From: Clostridia bacterium
Lineage (GTDB): Bacteria > Bacillota_A > Clostridia > Oscillospirales > CAG-272
Assembly: GCA_017467225.1 (NCBI GenBank)
Contig: JAFTSR010000084.1
Span: 1 to 10,236, forward strand
Length of the DNA: 10,236 bases
Direction of reading: 5' to 3'
Shown here: in pieces, positions 1 to 5,347 of the stretch
Position numbering within the stretch: position 1 is the stretch's first letter
How the letters are laid out: each line of letters starts with the position of its first letter
Notes under the pieces: generated by a model
The model's input: the letters and a program-made list of their open reading frames with translations, nothing else
What the model was told of the DNA's origin: nothing
Database searches by the model: none
Program-made: the position numbers and the translations under genes

Positions 1-1116
1 CACGGTATACACGCGCATGGCGACCTCGCTCATACGGCGTACCATGTAATCGTAATCCTTGTCGGCCATGACGCCCGAGATCAACTGGATTTTCTGCTCT
101 CCAAAGTACGTTTTCACGCTGCCGATCGCGGCGTCGATGCCCTCCGGATTATGTCCACCGTCCGAGATTAAAAGCGGCTCGTGCGACAGTATTTCAAAGC
201 GTCCTGCCCACGAAACGGCGGCAAGCCCCGCCTTGACGGCATCATCGGGAATACGCACGCCGCGCGCCTGCAGCTGCTCCAGCGCCGTCAGCACCGTCGC
301 TGCATTGTACGGCTGATAAATGCCGGGCAGCGGGATGTAAATATCGTTATATTTATCAAAATCCAAGTGCGCGCCAAGGAGCGTACACTTCACGTTTTGC
401 AACTTGGTCGAGTCCACGCGGACGTAGGGCGCACCTGCATGCTGTGCGGCACTTCTGATCACCGCCTCGCAAGAGAGCGGATCAACCTCACTCTGCCCAT
501 CGCTCACGCCGATCGGTGCGTGCACGCCGCCAAACAGCACCGGAACGCCTTTTTTGATGATTCCGGCCTTTTCTGCGGCAATTTTCTCGGGTGTATCTCC
601 CAAAAACGCCGTGTGATCCATGGCAATTCCGGTGATAATCGACAGAACTGCGCTGTCAGCCGAGATGATGTTGGTCGAATCGAGCCGACCTCCCATGCCG
701 CACTCCAGCACAACGTAATCGCAATTATGCCTTGCAAAGTAGACAAACGCAATGGCCGTGATCAGCTCGAACTCGGTCGGCGCGTCCTCCATACGATCGG
801 CGAACGGCTTGACGTACGCGGCAATATCTGCCAATTCTTGGTCATCAACATCCTCGCCATCTATGCGCATCCTCTCGTTGAAGCGAACGATAAAAGGCGA
901 GGTGAAAAGTCCCGTGCGGTAGCCTGCATGCGTCAGAACGGACGCCAGCATGGCCGAGGTCGATCCCTTGCCGTTGGTGCCGGCAACGTGAATGAATTTC
1001 AAAGAATCCTGTACGTTCCCCAGCTTGTTCATCAGCGCCGTGATGCGTTCAAGTCCCGGGCGGCTGCCCTTCCACGAAACCGAATGAATATAATCAAGTG
1101 CTTGCTCGTAAGTCAT
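1..1116 (-). CDS. folC: Folylpolyglutamate synthase / dihydrofolate synthase, 3' end cut off
   Basis: Cytoplasmic Mur-ligase-family enzyme that adds glutamate to folates with ATP, trapping them in the cell; many bacterial members also make dihydrofolate from dihydropteroate. Translating the minus strand from the ATG at 1116 gives 372 open codons to the window edge. The family is usually about 420-440 residues, so only the C-terminal end is missing. Visible motifs are the P-loop GTNGKGS (residues 46-52), the folate-loop region FTSPFIVRFNERM (71-83), ECGMGGRLDSTN, MDHTAFLGDT, SWAGRFE and DGGHNPEG (DGAHNP in many relatives). The start codon overlaps the folT stop as ATGA, so the two genes are probably translationally coupled and share the riboswitch-controlled transcript. 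The identification is firm; whether it is mono- or bifunctional cannot be read from the sequence. Confidence 0.95.
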   Translation of the reverse strand, partial: MTYEQALDYIHSVSWKGSRPGLERITALMNKLGNVQDSLKFIHVAGTNGKGSTSAMLASVLTHAGYRTGLFTSPFIVRFNERMRIDGEDVDDQELADIAAYVKPFADRMEDAPTEFELITAIAFVYFARHNCDYVVLECGMGGRLDSTNIISADSAVLSIITGIAMDHTAFLGDTPEKIAAEKAGIIKKGVPVLFGGVHAPIGVSDGQSEVDPLSCEAVIRSAAQHAGAPYVRVDSTKLQNVKCTLLGAHLDFDKYNDIYIPLPGIYQPYNAATVLTALEQLQARGVRIPDDAVKAGLAAVSWAGRFEILSHEPLLISDGGHNPEGIDAAIGSVKTYFGEQKIQLISGVMADKDYDYMVRRMSEVAMRVYTV

Positions 1117-1706
1117 TTTGACACCTTCTTTTGATGGATTGTCATGCGATTCAGCTCACCTGTAAACGTCTTGCTTCGGAACAAAAGCATCAGCAAATAC
1201 CCCTCCAGCAGAGCAATTACAAGGTATAGCGGCACGCGAACGTAGAAGATCTCAGACGGCGTACCGTAATAGACCATCATACCGATGGTTTTGACCACCA
1301 TCGAGCCGACGATATGCGCCGAAAAGACCGGCAGAAATATCCGCCAGGTTCCCAGTCTCTCCGCACCGCGCGAGCGAACGATCAGGCCAATACCTCCGGA
1401 GATACCGCCGATCAGTACCGCACCGGCAGTGATGATGGGATTGATGGCGTAGCCGACCAGCACACAGCCGACAAGATCGGCCACAGCCCCCACGATTGCA
1501 CCGATGACGGGCCCGAACAAAAGACCGGCCAGAATGATAGACAGATTTTCAAAGCTTACGCGCACCGTTTGGCTCAGATTGATGGCCAGATATTTGCCGA
1601 GCACGATGGAAAGTGCGCTGAGCAGCGCCGCGATAACCATAATACGCAAACTGCCGAACAAGGCAAGGCTGCCTGCATGCGCCGATGAATGATGTTTGTC
1701 AGACAA
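1113..1706 (-). CDS. folT: Folate-specific ECF transporter S component, FolT
   Basis: Small membrane protein (197 aa) that captures folate for an energy-coupling factor transporter; the shared EcfA/EcfA'/EcfT module is not in this window. The sequence is strongly hydrophobic with about six membrane segments. It carries the FolT-like stretch around residues 45-80, including TVRVSFENLSIILAGLLFGP followed by a Gly/Ala-rich segment ending ADLVG. The start is TTG at 1706, chosen because GGAGG at 1716-1720 lies 9 nt upstream and no ATG is suitably placed. The stop overlaps the folC start (ATGA). The folate assignment rests on family resemblance, on the THF riboswitch directly upstream and on coupling to folC. 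A related S component, such as one for another vitamin, is much less likely in this setting. Confidence 0.92.
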   Translation of the reverse strand: MSDKHHSSAHAGSLALFGSLRIMVIAALLSALSIVLGKYLAINLSQTVRVSFENLSIILAGLLFGPVIGAIVGAVADLVGCVLVGYAINPIITAGAVLIGGISGGIGLIVRSRGAERLGTWRIFLPVFSAHIVGSMVVKTIGMMVYYGTPSEIFYVRVPLYLVIALLEGYLLMLLFRSKTFTGELNRMTIHQKKVSK

Positions 1707-1750
1707 AATAAAAAACCTCCTTCCCTTGCTGCATATGGCAAGGAAAGGAG
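1707..1750 (-). terminator. Terminator-like hairpin containing the folT Shine-Dalgarno
   Basis: On the minus strand CTCCTTTCCTTGC (1750-1738) pairs with GCAAGGGAAGGAG (1729-1717) around the loop CATATGCA: 13 pairs with a single G-U. A T-rich tail (GTTTTTTATTTT) follows. It has the form of an intrinsic terminator, and its 3' arm also contains the folT ribosome binding site, so folding would block translation as well as transcription. It is the likely expression platform of the riboswitch. The competing anti-structure was not resolved. Confidence 0.82.
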
Positions 1751-1790
1751 AACGCGCAGCACATGTGCCACCCGTATCCTTATGCCGTAC

Positions 1791-1886
1791 GAAGCGGGAT
1801 GCAAGATACGAACCGCAGCCAACGCTTTCGTCCCACCGACAACTCCCCGTCCGGCAGGCACTTAACGCCCGTACCTTTACTCTTCC
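1791..1886 (-). promoter_or_regulatory. Tetrahydrofolate (THF) riboswitch, class I
   Basis: The minus strand carries, in order, the conserved blocks of the class I THF riboswitch: GGAAGAGUA, GCGUUAAGUGCC, GGGGAGUU, GGGACGAAAGCG, GCGGUUCGUAU and CUUGCAUCCCGCUUC. Pairings support the fold. P1 is GAAG/CUUC. P2 is AGGUACG/CGUAUCU with one G-U. P3 is CCUGCCG..AC against GUCGGUGGG. P4 is AGC/GCU. The long-range pseudoknot can form as GGGA in the P3 loop with UCCC near the 3' end. The aptamer sits between a consensus promoter and folT-folC. Known members repress folate transport or synthesis genes when THF is abundant; the same direction is inferred here from the downstream hairpin. Confidence 0.93.
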
Positions 1887-1895
1887 AAAATTTCA

Positions 1896-1925
1896 GGGTC
1901 GGAAGCATAGTATGGCCTCCGACCC
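1896..1925 (-). promoter_or_regulatory. Stem-loop at the 5' end of the folT-folC transcript
   Basis: GGGTCGGAGGC (1925-1915) pairs with GCTTCCGACCC (1906-1896) around CATACTAT: 11 pairs, one of them G-U. The predicted start of transcription, about 7 nt after the -10 box, falls near 1923, so the mRNA would begin inside the 5' arm. It may stabilise the 5' end or act as a DNA-level operator at +1. Read on the plus strand the same stem is followed by TTTTATTATA, as in a terminator for antisense transcripts. Its role is not known. Confidence 0.6.
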
Positions 1926-1929
1926 TTTT

Positions 1930-1958
1930 ATTATACCGCGTGTCGCGGCTTTTGTCAA
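1930..1958 (-). promoter_or_regulatory. Sigma-A promoter of folT-folC
   Basis: Perfect consensus on the minus strand: TTGACA (1958-1953), a 17-bp spacer, then TATAAT (1935-1930). The spacer contains the inverted repeat CCGCG-ACA-CGCGG, which directly abuts the -10 box. A transcript from here would be about 217 nt long at the folT start codon and would contain the leader stem-loop, the THF aptamer and the terminator-like hairpin. Confidence 0.92.
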
Positions 1959-1978
1959 GGGGAAAATTTAATTTCCCC
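1959..1978 (-). terminator. Inverted repeat after the first solute-binding protein gene; weak terminator or operator
   Basis: GGGGAAAT and ATTTTCCCC-type arms (GGGG at 1978-1975 against CCCC at 1962-1959, with A/T-rich pairs inside) form a short hairpin 13 nt after the stop codon at 1991. There is no T-tract: the next bases are the -35 box TTGACA of the folT promoter. It could slow polymerase leaving the upstream gene, or be a DNA-level site next to -35. It is the only terminator candidate for that gene. Confidence 0.35.
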
Positions 1979-1990
1979 CAAAATATGACA

Positions 1991-3463
1991 TCATTCCAGC
2001 TCGTCCAGCTTGATCAACAGCTCATCCAGAATAGTTTCCCATCTGGGAGCGTGCATGGCAATGCGGGAAGCAACCGTCGAGGTATCAAAGGTTGCATAGA
2101 AGCTATATGCATCAGTATAACCGTACGACCAAGCGTTGACAAAATCAGCGCCAACACTGTCGCGGATCAGGTCGATCATTTCCTTGGAGTCATTGTCGCG
2201 CGTGTAGCGGTCCTTCAGAATGATATCGTAATAGGTGGGAGAAACGCTGCGGTTACTCTCAGCAGACAGTGCTTCCAGTACGATAGCCGCCTCGTTCAGA
2301 TGGAGCGAGGTATGCGGCAGACCGACGATATTATTACCGGTACCACAGGTAATTCTGTAATTCTCGCACCAGAGCGAATCGCCCAGCGGAACGGGAACGA
2401 TGTAGAAGTCATCCTCCATCTCACGGACCGTCTCCTCCTCTGCCGTGGAGAAGGTACGGAAGTAGATCATAGCCTCACCGCTGGTGAACAGCTTGAGCTG
2501 TGCCTCGTAAGTCATCTCCAGCGTGGAATATCTTGCCGTGCTGATATCGCTCAGATACCACATGATATCTGCCGTTTTTTCGTCATCGATGGCAATGGTA
2601 ATGTTTCCGTCCTCGTCGCGGCGAGAGGAATCGATACCGGCACAGTAAGCCATTTCGACACCCAGCGACTGCTCATAGCCGAAACGGTCGCCGCGGTCAT
2701 ACTTATCGTTACCGTTCATATCAACGTAAGCAAGCTCCGCGATCTCGCTCATGATCTCAAACGTCCATTCCTTGTCACGAACCAGGTCGTAAATGGAGCC
2801 GTAGCCCTCCAGCGCGATCTCCTCGTAAATGCTGGCATTGACGTAAGCAGCCACGATCTGGCTGATATGCAGCAGCGTGATATCACCCGTCAGCCAGTAC
2901 AGCTTATCGGAGTAGTTGATGCTGTTGATGTAAGTAGTAGACCACCAGGGCTTTTCGATATCAATATACTGCTCATCCAGATTGTTAAAATTGTACATCA
3001 TACCGGTTGCAGCAAGACCAATGTCGAAATACTCATATCCGACCAGAACATCGTAATCCGAAGAACCCGACGTCAATGCGGGGGTCAGCGGTACGGACAG
3101 GCCGGCAAAGCCGCTGAATTTTTCATGAGTGAACGCAACGTCAAAGCGCTCCTCAATCATCGTATTTCTATTGTACATGGCGTCGTTGATCAGATCGCCA
3201 TTCTGCGACTCGGCATCAATGGAGCATCCGCTCTTGACAGGGCCGGCATCAAGATACGCAAAGTTCAATTCAATTCCACCCATGGACATCTCGGGCAGAT
3301 CATCCGCCCAGGGACTTTCCTCCACATCCGGCTCTCCCGGTGTATCCTCCTTGCCGGGATCTTCAGGCTGATCCGGCTGTTGTTCGGGTTCCTCTGTGCA
3401 AGTCAGCAGCGCACTCATGCACATCATCAGTGCAAGCAAGAGGCAAAGTATTTTTTTCATCAC
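1991..3463 (-). CDS. Extracellular solute-binding lipoprotein (paralogue 1)
   Basis: Predicted surface lipoprotein of 490 aa that should bind a solute for an ABC importer; the substrate is not known. It has an N-terminal signal peptide (MMKKILCLLLALMMCMSALL) with lipidation Cys22, then an acidic Pro-rich linker (about 23-55), then the binding domain. The segment FTSGEAMIYFR resembles the C-lobe of family 1 solute-binding proteins. DMNGNDKYDRGD (248-259) has the spacing of an EF-hand-like calcium loop (D1, N3, N5, D9, D12). The start is GTG 3463 or ATG 3460, 6 or 9 nt after AGGAG. The residue before the lipobox Cys is Thr, which is unusual. It is a close paralogue of the next gene along (about 60% identical by eye). 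No permease or ATPase gene is adjacent, so it may use a transporter encoded elsewhere or act as a scavenger or receptor. Confidence 0.8.
   Translation of the reverse strand: MMKKILCLLLALMMCMSALLTCTEEPEQQPDQPEDPGKEDTPGEPDVEESPWADDLPEMSMGGIELNFAYLDAGPVKSGCSIDAESQNGDLINDAMYNRNTMIEERFDVAFTHEKFSGFAGLSVPLTPALTSGSSDYDVLVGYEYFDIGLAATGMMYNFNNLDEQYIDIEKPWWSTTYINSINYSDKLYWLTGDITLLHISQIVAAYVNASIYEEIALEGYGSIYDLVRDKEWTFEIMSEIAELAYVDMNGNDKYDRGDRFGYEQSLGVEMAYCAGIDSSRRDEDGNITIAIDDEKTADIMWYLSDISTARYSTLEMTYEAQLKLFTSGEAMIYFRTFSTAEEETVREMEDDFYIVPVPLGDSLWCENYRITCGTGNNIVGLPHTSLHLNEAAIVLEALSAESNRSVSPTYYDIILKDRYTRDNDSKEMIDLIRDSVGADFVNAWSYGYTDAYSFYATFDTSTVASRIAMHAPRWETILDELLIKLDELE
2755..2785. repeat. 31-bp direct repeat, copy 1 (inside paralogue 1)
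   Basis: This stretch, beginning TCTCAAACGTCC on the plus strand, is identical over 31 bp to 4389-4419 in the second paralogue. It encodes most of the shared LVRDKEWTFE segment. A second 25-bp identity links 2873-2897 and 4507-4531, encoding WLTGDIT. These are remnants of the gene duplication or of gene conversion, not a mobile repeat. Confidence 0.85.
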
Positions 3464-3521
3464 TGTCTTCTCCTTCTATGTGTCGATGAATTGCAAAGGA
3501 ATTTATCCTCCGCCTACGTAT

Positions 3522-3549
3522 ATTATACTCTTTTAGAGAAATTTGTCAA
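3522..3549 (-). promoter_or_regulatory. Sigma-A promoter of solute-binding paralogue 1
   Basis: TTGACA (3549-3544), a 16-bp spacer and TATAAT (3527-3522) on the minus strand, about 30 bp after the terminator of the upstream gene. The spacer ends in the small dyad CTCT-AAA-AGAG, which abuts the -10 box. The leader to the start codon is about 50 nt and ends in AAGGAGA. Confidence 0.88.
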
Positions 3550-3578
3550 GTGTTTTTGCCAAATTCGCCCGTCGCTAC

Positions 3579-3610
3579 AAAAAAGGCCGCCGCAAAAAGC
3601 GGCAGCCTTT
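3579..3610 (-). terminator. Intrinsic terminator of solute-binding paralogue 2
   Basis: On the minus strand AAAGGCTGCCGC (3610-3599) pairs with GCGGCGGCCTTT around a TTTTT loop: 12 pairs with one G-U, running into six T residues. It lies 14 nt after the stop codon at 3625. This separates the two paralogues into different transcripts. Confidence 0.93.
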
Positions 3611-3624
3611 GATTGTATCCGATG

Positions 3625-5094
3625 TTATTCCAACTCCTCCAGCGTCATAAGCAGCTCCTCCAAAACGGTCTCCCACTTCGGTGCATGGGTAGCGATACGG
3701 GAGGAAACCGTGTTGGAGTCAAAGGTCAGATAGAAGTCGTAGGCCCCGGTATAGCCGAAGGACCAGGTGTTAACAAAATCAACGCCGACAAGGCTTCTGA
3801 CCATATCCATCATTTCCTTGGACTCGTTATCGCGCGTGTAGCGATCCTTCAAAATGGTATCGTAGTAAATGGGCGTGACGGACTTGTAGCTCTCAGCCGC
3901 CAGTGCCTCCAGAATGATGGTGCACTCTACGGGATTCTCAACCGTGTGTGCCAGACCGATGACGTTGTTACCGGTCATGCAGGTGCTGCGGTAGTCGGTG
4001 CAGTAGTAGGGATCGCCCAGGGGGATCGGCACGATGTAGAAGTCATCCTCCATCTCGCGGAACAGAACATCCTCTGCAGCCATCAGATCGCGGAAGTAGA
4101 CCATGGCCTCACCGTTGGCAAAGATCTTATACTGTCCCTGCTCGGTGTTGTTGCTGACAGATGTCTTAGCCGTCCAGACCTCGTTGAGGAACCACATAAT
4201 ATCGGCGGTCTTCTCGTTGTCAATGGCAATGACCATATCTCCGTTTTCATCGCGAACAGAGGAATCGATACCTGCGCAGTAAGCCATCTCGACACCCAGC
4301 GAGTTGAGGAAGCCGAACTGGTCGCCGTCATCGTACTTATCGTTACCGTTGGTATCAAAGTATGCATCCTCGCACATGACCATCATGTTCTCAAACGTCC
4401 ATTCCTTGTCACGAACCAGCTGATACAGAGGCCCCCAGTCCTCAAGGCAATACTCCTCGTATATTCTTGCATTGACGTAGGATGCCGCAATGGTGCCGAT
4501 GTGCGCCAGCGTGATATCACCCGTCAGCCAGAACAGCTTGTCGGAGTAGTTGATGTTGTTGATGTAATCGGTGGACCACCAGTCATTTTCGATGTTGAGC
4601 TGACTGCCGGCAATGCGGTTGAAGTTATACATCAGACCGGTTGCAGCCAGACCGATATCGTAATACTGATAGCCGACCAGCACGTCGTAATCGGTCGCGC
4701 CGGAGGTCAGAACAGGGGTCACAGCCGTGGCAATACCGCCCGCCGTCGACACCTCGTTACCGGTCAGGACAACGTCAAAGCGCTCCTCGACTGCCGTATT
4801 GCGGGAGTACATCGCATCGTTGATCAGATCGCCGTTGGGCTCCTCTGCGTCAACGGAGCAGCCGTCCTTGACACCGTTCTTATTAAAATAGGCAAACACG
4901 ATCTCAAGACCGTTCATCTGCTGATCCTCAATGTCATCCAACCACGGGTCTTCCTTGATCGGCTCATCGGGAGTATCTCCGCCATCCTGGGAAGGCTGGT
5001 CGGGCTGCTCCTCGGGCTTCTCCTCGGCACACGCCATAAGAGCGGTGGCACACATCAAAAGCGCCAGCATCAGGCAAAGTAGTTTTTTCATCAT
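3625..5094 (-). CDS. Extracellular solute-binding lipoprotein (paralogue 2)
   Basis: Predicted lipoprotein of 489 aa, likely the binding component of an ABC importer of unknown substrate. The start is ATG 5094 (MMKKLLC), placed 6 nt after GGAGGAG at 5101-5107. A longer open frame runs upstream, but it would have to cross this gene's own promoter. The signal peptide ends in a lipobox LMAC with Cys22, followed by an acidic Pro/Gln-rich linker to about residue 50. The binding domain shares long blocks with paralogue 1, including GDLINDAMY, DYDVLVGY, LVRDKEWTFE, SLGVEMAYCAGIDSS, MEDDFYIVP and LKDRYTRDN. The calcium-type loop DTNGNDKYDDGD is conserved at 247-258. It has its own promoter and terminator. 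The family assignment is general (solute-binding protein fold); no ligand can be named. Confidence 0.82.
   Translation of the reverse strand: MMKKLLCLMLALLMCATALMACAEEKPEEQPDQPSQDGGDTPDEPIKEDPWLDDIEDQQMNGLEIVFAYFNKNGVKDGCSVDAEEPNGDLINDAMYSRNTAVEERFDVVLTGNEVSTAGGIATAVTPVLTSGATDYDVLVGYQYYDIGLAATGLMYNFNRIAGSQLNIENDWWSTDYINNINYSDKLFWLTGDITLAHIGTIAASYVNARIYEEYCLEDWGPLYQLVRDKEWTFENMMVMCEDAYFDTNGNDKYDDGDQFGFLNSLGVEMAYCAGIDSSVRDENGDMVIAIDNEKTADIMWFLNEVWTAKTSVSNNTEQGQYKIFANGEAMVYFRDLMAAEDVLFREMEDDFYIVPIPLGDPYYCTDYRSTCMTGNNVIGLAHTVENPVECTIILEALAAESYKSVTPIYYDTILKDRYTRDNESKEMMDMVRSLVGVDFVNTWSFGYTGAYDFYLTFDSNTVSSRIATHAPKWETVLEELLMTLEELE
4389..4419. repeat. 31-bp direct repeat, copy 2 (inside paralogue 2)
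   Basis: Identical over 31 bp to 2755-2785 in paralogue 1, in the same reading frame and at the equivalent protein position. Recombination between the copies would delete about 1.6 kb and leave one in-frame hybrid gene. Confidence 0.85.
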
Positions 5095-5125
5095 GATCAT
5101 CTCCTCCATGATTTCAAGATACCTC

Positions 5126-5154
5126 ATTATAGCAAATCCATTTGCCGTTGTCAA
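5126..5154 (-). promoter_or_regulatory. Sigma-A promoter of solute-binding paralogue 2, with spacer dyad
   Basis: Perfect consensus TTGACA (5154-5149), 17-bp spacer, TATAAT (5131-5126) on the minus strand. The last 14 bp of the spacer (5132-5145) are the perfect inverted repeat GCAAAT-GG-ATTTGC, abutting the -10 box, which is a plausible repressor site. The predicted transcript start is near 5119, about 25 nt before the start codon. Confidence 0.9.
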
Positions 5155-5171
5155 TAGGTTTTGTGAAAAAA

Positions 5172-5184
5172 TGTAATCGGTTAC
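5172..5184. promoter_or_regulatory. LacI/GalR-family (CcpA cre-like) operator candidate
   Basis: TGTAATCGGTTAC has the TGTAANCGNTTAC pattern with central CG that is typical of LacI/GalR-family operators. With the next base it matches 13 of 14 positions of the catabolite-response consensus TGWAANCGNTNWCA; only the final A is replaced by G. It is centred about 60 bp upstream of the predicted start of solute-binding paralogue 2 and about 90 bp upstream of the his -35 region. The position suits control of the binding protein by carbon supply. Which regulator binds is inference. Confidence 0.5.
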
Positions 5185-5224
5185 GCGAATTTGTTGCTTA
5201 TTTTCATCTTTCGTCAGAAATAAT

Positions 5225-5240
5225 AAAGGATATATCCTTT
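5225..5240. promoter_or_regulatory. 16-bp perfect palindrome in the divergent intergenic region
   Basis: AAAGGATATATCCTTT equals its own reverse complement over all 16 bases. It lies about 28 bp upstream of the candidate his -35 element and about 70 bp upstream of the binding-protein -35. It is a candidate binding site for a dimeric regulator. As a transcript hairpin it would have only six pairs and no T-tract, so terminator function is unlikely. Confidence 0.5.
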
Positions 5241-5267
5241 GCTCGTGAAAATCCGTCGTTTCGTCAA

Positions 5268-5309
5268 TTGATTTTAGTCGGCTAAAGTGGTACAATTATA
5301 TGGTATAAT
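5268..5309 (+). promoter_or_regulatory. Promoter region of the his operon
   Basis: Two overlapping candidates are present. One is an extended -10, TGG-TATAAT, with TATAAT at 5304-5309 and no clear -35. The other is TTGATT (5268-5273), a 17-bp spacer and TACAAT (5291-5296). The inverted repeat TTTAG-TCGG-CTAAA (5273-5286) overlaps the -35 side of both. The first candidate would give a leader of only about 30 nt before hisZ, leaving no room for a T-box or attenuator. Confidence 0.65.
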
Positions 5310-5347
5310 GAAGAAATATTTTTTCTGCACACCGGAGGACTGCATTC

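Noticed and set aside
181..1134. 317-codon open frame on the plus strand opposite folC
   Set aside because: The minus strand encodes intact FolC motifs across the whole stretch; the plus frame shows no domain.
3476..3496. Six-residue TTG-initiated leader peptide frame ahead of paralogue 1, preceded by GGAGG
   Set aside because: It is too short and composition-neutral to distinguish from chance; it has no run of regulatory codons and no attenuator hairpin follows.
1763..3733. 656-codon open frame on the plus strand opposite paralogue 1
   Set aside because: It lies antisense to a convincing lipoprotein gene with promoter and ribosome site, crosses the riboswitch and a promoter, has no ribosome site, and its translation has no recognisable domain.
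3613..5082. 489-codon open frame on the plus strand opposite paralogue 2
   Set aside because: Antisense shadow of a real gene. Its similarity to the 1763-3733 frame follows simply from the two paralogues being similar.
5095..5295. Upstream extension of paralogue 2 to a start at 5295
   Set aside because: The extension would include this gene's own -10 and -35 boxes and the GGAGGAG site; the signal peptide starts properly at 5094.
5310..5347. T-box or histidine leader peptide before hisZ
   Set aside because: The stretch is too short, with no run of His codons and no T-box sequence.
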